NCBI GenBank assembly: GCA_003389215.1
Contig: QQVP01000007.1
Coordinates: forward strand, 1-64,000
Origin: Planctomycetota bacterium
GTDB lineage: Bacteria; Planctomycetota; Planctomycetia; Pirellulales; UBA7805
Length of the DNA: 64,000 nucleotides
Direction of reading: 5' to 3'
The notes beneath the pieces were generated by a model. That model saw nothing but the letters and a program-made list of their open reading frames with translations, made no database searches and had not been told where the DNA came from. Of this stretch, positions 24,290-34,206 are shown piece after piece. Numbering within the stretch: position 1 is the first letter of the stretch; each line of letters starts with the position of its first letter. The translations under genes and the position numbers were made by a program.

Positions 24290-25730
24290 TCGCCTCCAGG
24301 GCCGGCTTCGGTGTGCCCGCCCCGTCGAGCAGGCCCGCGTGGGCAAAGTCGTGCGGCTCATCGTCGCGCAGCTGGTTCCAGACCACCGCCTGAACCGCCG
24401 GCTGCGCCAGCATGACCGGCAAGAATTCGCGAGTCCAGGCGGCTTGGATTTCCGGACTCCAACGCTTGTCGGGAAGGCGGTCGGGTCGTCGGGCGCGACG
24501 GTCCTTTTGACTGGCGCTCGGCACCGTGAGCACCACCAACAGCGGTAGGCCAAGAAACGACCAACGGTCGAGCTGGCGACCGAATTCGACGGCGTGCCGA
24601 TGGAGCGTCCCGCCGGGATAGTAACCGAGATTGATCTCGAGGCCCAATCCGGCCAGGCCAAGATTCGAGCGTGCCAGTGCGTCGGCGAAGTGGAGCGGCA
24701 GATCGCTCTCTTGCCGGGCCGCGTGTTCCCCCCACGGCTGATCGAAGGTGACGACCATCGGCGTCTGGGCGTCGAGTTGCCGCGCCAGCTCGATGGAGCG
24801 GATCGTCATTCGCATCCGCTGTTCCTGCGTCAGACTCAGCAGCTCGCCCGTGACCAGGCGCGCCGCACACTGCCAGACGTGCACGCGACCACGATAGCGA
24901 TCGATCTTCTCGCGGACGTGCTCGGTAATCAGGGAGAGGATCGTCTCTTCGTCCCCCTCCCACAGATAGAGCCAATCGGGAACGCTGGCCCGATCGAACT
25001 TGAGTAGCGGGCCGCTGCAAACGCGGAGACCGTGGGCCGTACACCAGTCGAATTGGGCGTCGACCCGGGACCAGTCTTTCTCGCCTTCGCGAACCTCGAT
25101 GTCGTGCCACGGCATGCCGATGACGGCGGTGTTGAAGGCGTCGAGAAACCGCTGGGCCGATTGGGCGTCGAGCAGCTTGTGACCGAGGTCGGCCCCAAAC
25201 AGCGTGGTGAGCTTGTTGTTCTTGGCACGGCGGGCGGCGATCGCGGCGTGGGCCAGGCTGCAGGCCAGTTCGCCGGTCAGAGGCAGGGTCATCTCGAGCG
25301 TCGCCTGGGCGAGTTCGGCGGCCCGGGACGGATCGCTTTGGGCCACGACTGCCTCGGAAAACGAAGCCACGCACTGGTGCAGTCGCGCTTCCAGCGCTGC
25401 GGGGATCGGCGTCTGCTGGAGCTTCCAATCGGAAACTCGGTTGCGGAGGCGGTTAATCGTCCCCCGCGCCAGTTCGACTTCGAGAATGTAAGGCCGGTCG
25501 CGCTCCATCAGGGTGGCGGTGGTCAGCGTCGTCTCGCCGTAGCCGTTGACCGACCAGGGGATGTGAAAGCAACCCGAGTCGTCGACGCGCCGCTCGACGT
25601 GCAGCTCGCCGCCATTCATCCGCAAATGGCAGGCCCAGGGTACCTCGTCGAGGCCGGTCAGATAGGCTCGCTCGATGGACGCCGGCGAGATTCGTTCGCG
25701 ATGGGGGACGAGAAAGCGGATCAATCCCAT
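24258..25730 (-). CDS. Glycoside hydrolase family 10-like protein, possibly non-catalytic
   Basis: 490 residues, no signal peptide. An N-terminal beta region of about 170 residues (carbohydrate-binding-like) precedes a TIM-barrel region that reads like GH10: FNTAVIGMPWHDIEVREGEK, DAQFDWCTAHGLRVCSGPLL, RGRVHVWQCAARLVTG, GLGLEINLGYYPGG and VVWNQLRDDEPHDFAHAGLL. In GH10 the acid/base glutamate lies in a WDVVNE-like motif; here the matching segment is VWQCAA, so the acid/base appears lost, while a candidate nucleophile Glu remains in LGLEIN. The ATG at 25730 follows AGGTGG and was chosen over upstream starts. It overlaps the end of the PP2C gene by 32 bp. Confidence 0.7.
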   Translation of the reverse strand: MGLIRFLVPHRERISPASIERAYLTGLDEVPWACHLRMNGGELHVERRVDDSGCFHIPWSVNGYGETTLTTATLMERDRPYILEVELARGTINRLRNRVSDWKLQQTPIPAALEARLHQCVASFSEAVVAQSDPSRAAELAQATLEMTLPLTGELACSLAHAAIAARRAKNNKLTTLFGADLGHKLLDAQSAQRFLDAFNTAVIGMPWHDIEVREGEKDWSRVDAQFDWCTAHGLRVCSGPLLKFDRASVPDWLYLWEGDEETILSLITEHVREKIDRYRGRVHVWQCAARLVTGELLSLTQEQRMRMTIRSIELARQLDAQTPMVVTFDQPWGEHAARQESDLPLHFADALARSNLGLAGLGLEINLGYYPGGTLHRHAVEFGRQLDRWSFLGLPLLVVLTVPSASQKDRRARRPDRLPDKRWSPEIQAAWTREFLPVMLAQPAVQAVVWNQLRDDEPHDFAHAGLLDGAGTPKPALEAITELRRDLLF

Positions 25731-26047
25731 CGCGGGCGCCACCTGTGATCGGGTCGTCTCAGCTGCGCAAGATCCCTGCGCATCGTGCCGTGGCCGACGA
25801 CTGTTCGTGCACTGCGGCACGCCGCCCTGGCTCGCGTCGACCGGCACGGGTTCCGGATCGTTGAGTCTAGCGGACCCGCGGTGCGCGATCAACGAGACAC
25901 GTTTCCGCACGCGTCGCGGTTGCGAGGATCCTAGTCCGCGGCCGCGCGCGGTTGATATACTCGACAGTCGTCGTTCTCACGCGGGCACGAGGCACGAGGC
26001 CACGCTGACGCTAATCATGGGTCGTCGCGGCGACGTAGGAAGAAGTC
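25731..26047. other. Intergenic region between divergent genes
   Basis: About 317 bp with no gene. A TATACT at 25956-25961 may be the -10 of purC, without a recognisable -35. Confidence 0.4.
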
Positions 26048-26938
26048 ATGGACAATTCGGTGGTGCTGGAGACTTCGTTGTCGCCGTATCCCGTGCGCCG
26101 CGGTAAGGTGCGCGACATTTACGACCTGGGCGATCAGCTGCTGTTGGTCAGTACCGACCGCATCAGCGCCTTCGACTGGGTGTTGCCGACCGGAATTCCC
26201 GACAAGGGTCGGATACTGACGCAGCAGAGTGCCTTCTGGTTCGACTGGCTCAAGGAGCCCAACCACCTGCTGACGGCCGATGTCGACGCGATGGACCTGC
26301 CGGCGTCGGTCGATCGCGGTCCGCTCACGGGCCGCAGCATGCTGGTTCGCAAGACGCAGGTCGTGCCCATCGAATGCGTCGTGCGGGGTTACCTGTCGGG
26401 CTCGGGGTGGCGGGAGTATCAGGACAGTCTGTCCGTCTGCGGCGTGCCGTTGCCTTCCGGCCTGGTTGAGAGCGATCGACTGTCCGAGCCGATTTTCACG
26501 CCCGCCACCAAGGCCGAAGCGGGACACGACGAGAATATTTCTTTCGAGCGGATGGTCGAAATCGTTGGCAGCGAGGTCGCCGAGGAGTTGCGCCGCCGCA
26601 GTCTGGCAATCTATCTCCGTGGAGCCGAGTTGGCCCGGCAGAAAGGTGTGATCATCGCCGACACGAAGTTCGAGTTCGGCATGATCGACGAGGAGCTGAT
26701 TCTGATCGACGAAGTGCTCACGCCCGATAGCTCCCGCTTCTGGCCCGCCGCCGACTATGCCCCGGGAAGCGGTCAACCTTCGTTCGACAAGCAGTTCGTC
26801 CGCGACTGGCTGATCGAATCGGGCTGGGATCGGAACAGTCCACCGCCGGCCTTGCCCGCCGAGGTCGTGGCGAAGACCCGCGAGAAATACGTCGAGGCGT
26901 ACGAGCGAGTCACCGGTCTCGACTTCGCGTGGAAGTAG
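26048..26938 (+). CDS. purC: Phosphoribosylaminoimidazole-succinocarboxamide synthase
   Basis: 296 residues, the length of long-form (yeast-like) SAICAR synthases. It joins aspartate to CAIR in purine synthesis using ATP. Visible signatures: [20 protein letters not shown] (nucleotide-binding start), [49 protein letters not shown] and [19 protein letters not shown]. The ATG follows GGAAGAAG. It is followed by aroC 115 bp downstream, with no functional link. Confidence 0.97.
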   Translation: MDNSVVLETSLSPYPVRRGKVRDIYDLGDQLLLVSTDRISAFDWVLPTGIPDKGRILTQQSAFWFDWLKEPNHLLTADVDAMDLPASVDRGPLTGRSMLVRKTQVVPIECVVRGYLSGSGWREYQDSLSVCGVPLPSGLVESDRLSEPIFTPATKAEAGHDENISFERMVEIVGSEVAEELRRRSLAIYLRGAELARQKGVIIADTKFEFGMIDEELILIDEVLTPDSSRFWPAADYAPGSGQPSFDKQFVRDWLIESGWDRNSPPPALPAEVVAKTREKYVEAYERVTGLDFAWK

Positions 26939-27053
26939 TTGCCGCCGGACGACGGCGTCGCGACTTTGTCTCCTCTGGAGGTTTGTGCGGCACACCGGTC
27001 GCCCGCGCATGTCGACCTAGGCCGCCTTGTCGGCGCGTTGCTAGAATAGAGCT

Positions 27054-28211
27054 ATGGCAGGCAATTCCTTTGGACAAGCGTTTCGCGTGACCACGGCCGG
27101 CGAAAGCCACGGGCCTGCGCACGTGGCGATCATCGACGGCGTTCCGCCCGGCATTCCCTTGACGGTCGACGACCTGATGGTCGATCTCGATCGACGGCGT
27201 CCCGGTCAGAGCAAGATCGTTTCGCAGCGCAACGAGCCCGACGTGCCGGAGATCCTCGCGGGCGTCTTCGAGGGCCACACCACCGGCACCAGCCTGGCGA
27301 TTCTCGTGCACAACCGCGACCAGCGGAGTCGCGACTACTCGAACATCAAGGACCTCTATCGTCCCGGGCACGCCGACTACACCTACGACGCGAAGTACGG
27401 CTTTCGCGACTATCGAGGTGGCGGCCGGAGCAGCGCCCGCGAGACGACGGTGCGTGTGGCCGCGGGCGTGGTCGCCAAGAAACTGCTGGCGCGGGCCTTT
27501 GGGGGGCACGTGCTGGGCTACGTGGTGCAGGTCGGCGACGTGCGGGCCGACATTGCCGACCCGGCGGCCGTTACCTTCGACCAGGTTGAACGGCTTGCCG
27601 ACGGCGAGGCGAACGTCGTCCGCTGTCCCGACCACGAGGCGGCGGCGCGGATGGTCGAACTCATCGAGGCAATGCGGTCCGACCAGGACTCCATCGGCGG
27701 CATCGCCGAGATTGTGGCGACCGGTGTCCCGGCGGGGCTAGGCGAACCGGTCTTCGACAAGATCAAGGCCGACCTGGCCAAGGGACTCTTCAGCCTGCCG
27801 GCCGTGCTGGGCGTCGAGTACGGTAGCGGCTTTGGTTGTGCCACGATGCGCGGCAGCGAACACAACGACGTGTTTGTCGCCGCGGAGTCGAACAGTCGCC
27901 AGCGGCCGATTCGCACGGATGTAGCACGGCTGGCCGCCGAATCGAACCGGCATGGCGGAATGCTCGGGGGCATCACCTCAGGAATGCCGCTGGTGTTGCG
28001 GGCCGCCGTGAAACCGACCAGCAGCCTGCCGCAGACGCAGCGGACGGTCGATCGCAGCGGCGCGGCCGCCGAGATTCAAACCAAGGGCCGCCACGATCCC
28101 TGCTTGCTGCCCCGCTTCATTCCCATGGCCGAGGCGATGGTCGCCATCGTGCTGGCCGATCACTGGCTGCGGGCCAAGGGCCAGTGTCTCGATTCGCCGG
28201 CCCTGCCATAG
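27054..28211 (+). CDS. aroC: Chorismate synthase
   Basis: 385 residues. Converts 5-enolpyruvylshikimate-3-phosphate to chorismate using reduced FMN. Signatures: TTAGESHGPAHVAIIDGVPP, DRRRPGQSKIVSQRNEPD, YRGGGRSSARETTVRVAAGV, DQDSIGGIAEIVATGVPAGL, GMRGS-like CATMRGSEHNDVF, GGMLGGITSGMPLVLRAAVK and GRHDPCLLPRFIPMAEAM. All family regions are present in order. The ATG at 27054 gives the usual MAGNSFGQAFRVTT N-terminus. Confidence 0.97.
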   Translation: MAGNSFGQAFRVTTAGESHGPAHVAIIDGVPPGIPLTVDDLMVDLDRRRPGQSKIVSQRNEPDVPEILAGVFEGHTTGTSLAILVHNRDQRSRDYSNIKDLYRPGHADYTYDAKYGFRDYRGGGRSSARETTVRVAAGVVAKKLLARAFGGHVLGYVVQVGDVRADIADPAAVTFDQVERLADGEANVVRCPDHEAAARMVELIEAMRSDQDSIGGIAEIVATGVPAGLGEPVFDKIKADLAKGLFSLPAVLGVEYGSGFGCATMRGSEHNDVFVAAESNSRQRPIRTDVARLAAESNRHGGMLGGITSGMPLVLRAAVKPTSSLPQTQRTVDRSGAAAEIQTKGRHDPCLLPRFIPMAEAMVAIVLADHWLRAKGQCLDSPALP

Positions 28212-28444
28212 CGGTTGCCGCAGAGCGCCGTCGGCGAGGACCGCGATGCTAGCAGTCGTGTGGGCCCCGTGAGGCCGTTGGCAACGAAGTCCGTCCGGCG
28301 GGCCAATCTCGCTTGCCGGCCATCGGTGCATCTGGAACAATCCGCGCCTCTCGGTGCCCCCGGGCCGACCGATGCACTCTCAAGTCGTCCGGCGAGCGCT
28401 GCGAGTTTCCCGGCCACCACAGATACACGCCGGCAACCTTGCCC

Positions 28445-29785
28445 ATGCTTCCACTGCACGAGCGAACGCAGCGCTATCTCTGTCGGGGTGCGTTCCTTGC
28501 GCTCTGCCTGCTGCCGACGTTGGCCGTCGCCGGGTGGTGTGCGTCGCTCGGTCTGACGGATCGTGCGGCCGCGGTTGCTCGTCGCCTCTCGAAAGTCAGC
28601 GGGCTTGAGGTCCGCGTCGCGAGTGCCGTCGAGTCTCTGCCGGGGCTTGTCGAGTTGCACGAGGTTTCCTTCCGCGATCCGGCGTCCCATGCGTCGCTTG
28701 GCGAGAGCCCCTGGGTGCGAATCGCCAGCCGCGGCGAGACCATCACCGTCAAAGTGCGGCAGCTCCGTGTCGCCCGCGAAGCGCTGGCCGTGGTGTGGCA
28801 ATTGCTCGAGGACGGCCTCGCCCCGGTGGCGGGTGAGACCTCCGACGATCTGCGTGTCGAGATCGATCGAATTGTCGTGGCGGGCGGCGAGAGCGAGTCG
28901 CGCCCTGAAGAGATTCCGGCCCTCCGCAGCGTCGTCGGTCGCCTGCGACCTTCGGCCCTGGGACGCGAAATGACCCTCAGCTTTACCGTCGACGCGGACG
29001 TGGCCGCCGAGCCGATTCGTCTGCAGTGTGTGCGGCACGACAAGGACACAGGACCGCAGTGGCGTTGGCGACTGCTGACCGGCGCGGCCGCGCTGCCGAC
29101 CGCGCTCGTCGAGGGCGTGGTGCCGGTGGCGAGGCACTTCGGCCCCTCGTGCCGGCTACGGGGTTCGCTGGTCTTCGTGCAGGCTCGCGAGGCAACCTGG
29201 GGCGAGTTCTCCGGCACGCTCGAAGACATCGACCTGGAGCCGCTCGCCGCTGCGGCCAGCCTGGGGCACATCGACGGTACCGCCCGACTCGAAGTCGAGC
29301 GAGTGAAGTTTCGCGGAGCGACGCTCGATGAATTCCGCGGTTCGCTCTTCGCGGGACCCGGGCAAGTCGATTCCAGTTTGCTGCGAAGGCTCGATCTGTT
29401 GCTTAGTCGCCGCGTGCGGTCGTCGTTCCGTGCCGCGGGCGGACCGGTCGACTACGAACAACTGGCAGCCCGCTTCGAGCTGACGCCGGACGGGTGGCGT
29501 TGCGAGGGCATCTGCGACGACGCGGTCGACGGCGCCTTGATCGTCGGCCGGAACGAACTGCTGCTCCGGCACCGCCGCGAACGCTCGCAGCGAGCGCTGG
29601 CCAACAGCGAGTTGCTGGCCCTGTTTGCGGACGAGGCGTCGCCATTGGTACCGCTCTCGCGGCAGGTCGCCTGGCTGCTGCAAAGGCTGCCGCTCTTCTC
29701 GACCGACGAAGCAGCGAGCGAAGCAGCGGAGGACGCCTCGGCGAGGATCACGCAGCGGAAAGACGCCGCGGCCCGCGAGCGTTAA
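28445..29785 (+). CDS. Hypothetical membrane-anchored protein, possibly AsmA-like
   Basis: 446 residues, not recognised with certainty. An N-terminal hydrophobic segment (RGAFLALCLLPTLAVAGWCA) is a signal anchor. The rest is predicted extracytoplasmic, with alternating short strands (LEVRVASAVESLPGLVELHE, LRVEIDRIVVAGGE, ATWGEFSGTLEDIDLEPLAA, LEVERVKFRGATLDEFRGSL) of the kind seen in AsmA/TamB-type repeat proteins. The C-terminus is charged. The ATG at 28445 was chosen because sequence upstream is not protein-like; no clear ribosome-binding site was found. It converges on the cytochrome c maturation operon, 29 bp away. Confidence 0.6.
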   Translation: MLPLHERTQRYLCRGAFLALCLLPTLAVAGWCASLGLTDRAAAVARRLSKVSGLEVRVASAVESLPGLVELHEVSFRDPASHASLGESPWVRIASRGETITVKVRQLRVAREALAVVWQLLEDGLAPVAGETSDDLRVEIDRIVVAGGESESRPEEIPALRSVVGRLRPSALGREMTLSFTVDADVAAEPIRLQCVRHDKDTGPQWRWRLLTGAAALPTALVEGVVPVARHFGPSCRLRGSLVFVQAREATWGEFSGTLEDIDLEPLAAAASLGHIDGTARLEVERVKFRGATLDEFRGSLFAGPGQVDSSLLRRLDLLLSRRVRSSFRAAGGPVDYEQLAARFELTPDGWRCEGICDDAVDGALIVGRNELLLRHRRERSQRALANSELLALFADEASPLVPLSRQVAWLLQRLPLFSTDEAASEAAEDASARITQRKDAAARER

Positions 29786-29814
29786 CCCGGCCGGAACGTC
29801 TAGGGCCAGAACGT

Positions 29815-31776
29815 CTAGGCCGTCGGCGCCGGGCGCAGCTTGTTGAGTCGGCGGCCGTCGCGACGCTGGGGCGGATTGAAGTTCATCGCCTCGTAACTGA
29901 GCCACGACTTCTCCGGCCAGAACGCCCCCACCGCCATGATCAGCAGCTGGCTGGTCATGAACAGCATCATCCAGAAGAAGGCGCTGTCCATGAAACCGTA
30001 CGAGTGGAGACCGACGCCGAGCATGTTCGTACCGAACCACGACCAGGTCGTGACGACGTTGCCGAACACGGCCAGCACGGCCATCCCACGTTGACGGACC
30101 ATGCCTCCCCAACGGGCATGCAGGATGAGCGCGTTCCAGAGCACGATGATCAGGGCCCCGTTCTCCTTGGGGTCCCAGCCCCAGAAGCGACCCCACGATT
30201 GATCGGCCCAGATGCCGCCGAGCACCGTGCCGATGAAGCTGAGCATGGTCGCTCCGCAGACGACGCCGTAGATCATTCGCGTCAGGGCCTTAGCGATTTC
30301 CTTGTCCATCAGCGGCGTGAAGACGCCCAGGAGGATGAAGAAGATGCCCAGCGCGCCGGCAACGAAGGTGGCTCCGTAGCCCCACGTCACAATGGTGACA
30401 TGCGTGGCGAGCCAGAAGTTGGTGTCGAGCACCGCCTGCAGCACTTCCAGATTGTCTTTGCCACCGCCGGCCAGATCGAGATTATGGGCCACAATGAGCG
30501 ACAGGACACTGACCGTACAGGCCACCGTCAGTCCGATGCTGTTGCGATAGATCCATTCCAGGAACAGGCCCGTGATGACGACGATCCAGCCGATGAACAC
30601 GGCCGAAGAGTAGAGGTTCGTCACGAACACCCCGTAACGATTCTCCAGAAACATCCGTGCCCCTAGTCCTAACGTGTGGATGAACAGCGAGAGCACCAAC
30701 ATGGCGCAGGCAGCCCGCAACAGGGGCCGCCGCCAGCCGAACCAGCTGCCGACGATGAACAAGAACCCAATTCCGGTAAGGTACAAGCACTTGATGAACG
30801 GCTCGAACCTGTTCATGAAGTACTCGACACGGCCGCGGCTCGCGACGCTGGGCGTCAGCTCGGCCAAGGCCGTCCGATAGGCGGCGACTTCGTCGTTGAA
30901 GGCGTCCGTCTGGCCCAACACGTAGTGATCCCGCATCTTCCAGATGCGCGTGAGCCAGTCGCTGTCGGGCGAGGCGGCCAGGGCTTCGTTCATGATGTTG
31001 TCGGGCGTGAGCTTGCCGCTCTGCAGGTCTTCGAGCACATCGGGCGATTCGCGGAGCCTGGTAAGTGTGGCCTCGTGCATCGCGGTCGCCACGGTGGGCC
31101 ACTCGACCGAGTTGTCCTGGCGGGGAATCAAGGCCGGCAGATGACGGCCCTTACCAGAGAAGTCTCCGGAGGTCCGGAACCAGACTCCAAAATCCCGCGG
31201 CGAAAGGTCTTTGCCGGGTCGGCCCGGAAATTGGTTGGTCGCCTTGAGATTGATGTAGCGCTGGACCTTGTTGGCGAAATCGTGGGCGTGCTCGTCCGCC
31301 TGCGTAATCTCGACCTTCTCGCCTTCGGATCGTCGCTTCTTGAGTCCGGACACACGATCGGCCCAGGCGAAGACGCGGGACATCCGTTCGGTATCGATTT
31401 CGTCGAGCGAGTAACGGTAGAAACCGGGTCGGTGTTCGAGGCCCAGGCTGTTCAGCACCGGGCCGTTGACAATGCGAAAGACCTTGTACTGCCGGGCGGC
31501 CTCTTCGTTGAAGAGCACGTCGGCCAGCCAGCGAATCGCCGGCGTCTTCGTGCCGTCCTCGTGCTTCACGACGCCCATGTGCGAGATGGCGAACAGCGAA
31601 TTGCGGGCCAGCGTGTCGAGCGGCTTGATCCGTCCGCCGGTTTGCACGGGCAGTTTGCCAAAGCTGTCCAGGTCGAGACCGTCCGAAGACGATTGCGGCC
31701 GCAGGGCAGCGCTGGCCAGGCAGAGCAGCGCGACCCCCAGGATCGCCCAGGGAAAAATGCGCGAGAACATGCTCAT
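29815..31776 (-). CDS. Cytochrome c maturation protein CcsA-like, with large N-terminal extension
   Basis: 653 residues. The C-terminal 320 residues have about eight transmembrane helices and the tryptophan-rich haem-handling motif WGRFWGWDPKENGALIIVLW, with conserved His in SLIVAHNLD and LATHVTIVTWGYG, as in CcsA/CcmF-type haem lyase components of system II. The first 300 residues (after one helix, IFPWAILGVALLCLASAALR) are an extracytoplasmic region longer than in classical CcsA. The ATG at 31776 overlaps the TGA of the upstream ResB gene by four bases (ATGA), so translation is likely coupled. Confidence 0.85.
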   Translation of the reverse strand: MSMFSRIFPWAILGVALLCLASAALRPQSSSDGLDLDSFGKLPVQTGGRIKPLDTLARNSLFAISHMGVVKHEDGTKTPAIRWLADVLFNEEAARQYKVFRIVNGPVLNSLGLEHRPGFYRYSLDEIDTERMSRVFAWADRVSGLKKRRSEGEKVEITQADEHAHDFANKVQRYINLKATNQFPGRPGKDLSPRDFGVWFRTSGDFSGKGRHLPALIPRQDNSVEWPTVATAMHEATLTRLRESPDVLEDLQSGKLTPDNIMNEALAASPDSDWLTRIWKMRDHYVLGQTDAFNDEVAAYRTALAELTPSVASRGRVEYFMNRFEPFIKCLYLTGIGFLFIVGSWFGWRRPLLRAACAMLVLSLFIHTLGLGARMFLENRYGVFVTNLYSSAVFIGWIVVITGLFLEWIYRNSIGLTVACTVSVLSLIVAHNLDLAGGGKDNLEVLQAVLDTNFWLATHVTIVTWGYGATFVAGALGIFFILLGVFTPLMDKEIAKALTRMIYGVVCGATMLSFIGTVLGGIWADQSWGRFWGWDPKENGALIIVLWNALILHARWGGMVRQRGMAVLAVFGNVVTTWSWFGTNMLGVGLHSYGFMDSAFFWMMLFMTSQLLIMAVGAFWPEKSWLSYEAMNFNPPQRRDGRRLNKLRPAPTA

Positions 31777-33077
31777 GACACCCTCGTCGCGGCCATCTGC
31801 CGCCGTAGAAAGCGGAAGAGGACCTGCGGAAAATGAACCAAGAAGCCGAGCGAGACCATGGCGCACGAGATGTACGGCATCAGCCAGCCGGGGTTTCGTA
31901 CCACCTGAAGTACCGTGCCGGTGTTCCCCGGTTTGAAGGCCGATTGGAAGAACGTTTCGCCGGAGTAGCGGAGCGGGTTGTTCATCCAGATCTTCTCTTC
32001 ACGAAAGTCGTCGCTCGAGCCCTCGAAGATCTGGACGTGACTCTTGAAGTCCTTCGGAATTGTCGTGTTCTTGTAGACGTCGTGCGTGAAGTCGACGAGG
32101 TACACCTCGTACGGCTTGTAGTAGCGCTTGAATCGCAGGTGCAGTTGATACTCCGTACCGCCGACCGACTTCGGTTGTCCGATCACTTCCCAATGCTTGC
32201 GCGCCGGTACGTCGAAGAAGGCCGAGACGAGACAGGTCCCCAGCGGCGTGTCGCTCCCCTTCTTGGTCAGCGAGACATAGGCCGACGGGAAGTCGACTCC
32301 CTGGCTGGCACCTGCCCCGGGCACAATCTGTTTCGGCTCCGCGCGGTAGAAGCGACCGTCGCCGAACGTTGCCCGCGATCGCTCGCCGTGCTTGAGTCGC
32401 ACGATCGCCGAGTTGAAGTAGAACTCGTCGACGGTGATATCGAAGGGCAACAGCTCGTGGGTGATCTTCTCTCCCGAGACGAGCCGCGACTGCGGAATCA
32501 CCACGACGCGATTCTGGTCGGGGTCGGAGGGATCGATCACCGCCAACTCGACCTCGCGGGTGTCGTAGGCGAAGTTGGTCGAGTCGCCCTCGTAGATGTC
32601 CATGTTCATCTCGACCGCATACATGCCGGTCACGAACTCGGAAAGCAACAGAACGACCAGCCCCGAGTGAATCAACAGGATGCCCACACGCAAGCGAAAT
32701 CGCATCGCATGGGCGGCAAACAGATTGGTCAGCAGCAGCGCGCCGATCGTCCAACCACCGGGGAAGGGAAATCCGCCCGGCAATGGGGACTTCTCGGAAG
32801 CGAACACGGTGAAGATATCGAACGGAATCCAGACCACGAACGAACGGAAGTAGTCGGAGACAATGTGCCAGATGCCGCCGTCGACCTGGGCTAGCGTGCC
32901 GAAGAAGACGAGCAGGATGCTGAGAAACAACAGCGCCACCGTCAGCCGCAGCGAGGCGATGCCCTGTGCGATCATCCACAGCGGGTTGTTCTTTCGTGAC
33001 TTCCGAGGCTTTGCGTCCTCGAACTTCTGCGCGGGGCCGAAGGGATCTCGCGGCGGGGCTAACGTGACGTCGGACAT
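31773..33077 (-). CDS. ResB-like cytochrome c biogenesis protein
   Basis: 434 residues. ResB/Ccs1 holds apocytochrome c for haem attachment with CcsA. Transmembrane helices are at about residues 37-62 (IASLRLTVALLFLSILLVFF), near residue 95-115 (TIGALLLTNLFAAHAMRF), at about 125-145, and near the C-terminus (YISCAMVSLGFLVHF); a large extracytoplasmic domain lies between. SDYFRSFVVWIPFDIF is a typical ResB segment. The ATG at 33077 opens MSDVTLAPPRDPF. It is second in a three-gene operon: lipoprotein, ResB, CcsA. Confidence 0.85.
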   Translation of the reverse strand: MSDVTLAPPRDPFGPAQKFEDAKPRKSRKNNPLWMIAQGIASLRLTVALLFLSILLVFFGTLAQVDGGIWHIVSDYFRSFVVWIPFDIFTVFASEKSPLPGGFPFPGGWTIGALLLTNLFAAHAMRFRLRVGILLIHSGLVVLLLSEFVTGMYAVEMNMDIYEGDSTNFAYDTREVELAVIDPSDPDQNRVVVIPQSRLVSGEKITHELLPFDITVDEFYFNSAIVRLKHGERSRATFGDGRFYRAEPKQIVPGAGASQGVDFPSAYVSLTKKGSDTPLGTCLVSAFFDVPARKHWEVIGQPKSVGGTEYQLHLRFKRYYKPYEVYLVDFTHDVYKNTTIPKDFKSHVQIFEGSSDDFREEKIWMNNPLRYSGETFFQSAFKPGNTGTVLQVVRNPGWLMPYISCAMVSLGFLVHFPQVLFRFLRRQMAATRVS

Positions 33078-33129
33078 GGGGTCTCTCGTGGGCGAATCGC
33101 GGTGCGTACCGCGGGCCGCGGCTCCATCT

Positions 33130-34206
33130 TTAGTCGTCGCTCTTGCCGTTCTCGTCGTCGACGAGCGTCTCGAAGTCGACGGTCGAAATAAACTGATCGA
33201 ATCGCGCTCGCTCCCGCTCGACCGCGTCGGCGGGGCCACGCATGCTAATGGTCCAGGCCCATTGGCGAATCGGGATGACCGTGCCCACGATCGCTCGTCG
33301 ACCGCGGGCCTTGGCGGCGGGACTCTGGAAGTTGGCGTACCAGACGTCGCGTCCGGCGACGACCCGCATCTCGACGCCGTTGCCGGTCGCGCCCAGTTCG
33401 AGCTTCTTCAGCCCAAGGTCGAATCGCCAGCCGTTGAGCAATTCGTAGGCGGCCACGGCATCTATCTGCACCGGCCGTATCGTAAGCCGGACGTCGTCAC
33501 CAGCCTGGAAGTACTGTCGGCCGTCGCGCGACTCGCCCACCTTGTGCCAGCCCTCGGGGAGCGGGCCGTGCACGACCTTCATGACCAGCTCGGGCAGGCC
33601 GGGCCGGGAGCCCCTGCCGACGGTCCGCAGCGGGGCGGCCGTCTTGGCGTCCGAGCGATTACCGCGGACATCGAAGAGCGTAACCTCGACCCCGTTGACC
33701 TTGCGCTTTTCGATATGACGCGGCAGCTGGGCCTCTTGGATCTGGCCCAATCCCATTCTCACGCGGTAGCGGTTCAGATTCGGCAGCACCGCCCCGCCGC
33801 TTCCGCGCAGCGGGGTGATGACCACCTCCGGAGCATCGGGTTGACTGTTCAGACGAAACGCGGCGTAACGGCTGACATCTTCGACCTTGAGGTTCTTCGA
33901 CTCGACCCAGTTCCCCGGCTTCTTCCACTCCAGGGGGTTCTCGACATCCCCCGTCAGTCGGATCGAGTTGACGAAGTAGTCGAATTCGACCTTGCGGCGG
34001 TCGATCAACTCGCGCGGTCCCTCGACACGGACGAACCAGGTCTGCGTGGCCTCGGGAATCATGGCGGCCAAGAGGCGATAGGGGGCGTCGGTCTTGTCGA
34101 CCGTGTAGTGCTCGATCTCCTCGCGCTGGCAGGCAACCAGCGCCATACCAAGCAACACGGCAATCAGCGGGACCGACGAGCACTTGCCGCGGAGCATCTC
34201 GATCAT
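33130..34206 (-). CDS. Hypothetical lipoprotein at the head of the cytochrome c maturation operon
   Basis: 358 residues. MIEMLRGKCSSVPLIAVLLG leads to the lipobox LVAC, so it is probably a lipoprotein processed by signal peptidase II. The mature part has two similar-looking segments that each start like AxxPEATQTWFVRVEGPREL and VPVIxxWAWTISMRGPADAV, suggesting an internal duplication around a shared fold; in each a strand ends in D/E-rich FDxFxxxI. The ATG at 34206 has GCGAGG six bases upstream. It is 52 bp upstream of resB and likely cotranscribed. Function unknown; a role in cytochrome c maturation is only inferred from position. Confidence 0.65.
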   Translation of the reverse strand: MIEMLRGKCSSVPLIAVLLGMALVACQREEIEHYTVDKTDAPYRLLAAMIPEATQTWFVRVEGPRELIDRRKVEFDYFVNSIRLTGDVENPLEWKKPGNWVESKNLKVEDVSRYAAFRLNSQPDAPEVVITPLRGSGGAVLPNLNRYRVRMGLGQIQEAQLPRHIEKRKVNGVEVTLFDVRGNRSDAKTAAPLRTVGRGSRPGLPELVMKVVHGPLPEGWHKVGESRDGRQYFQAGDDVRLTIRPVQIDAVAAYELLNGWRFDLGLKKLELGATGNGVEMRVVAGRDVWYANFQSPAAKARGRRAIVGTVIPIRQWAWTISMRGPADAVERERARFDQFISTVDFETLVDDENGKSDD

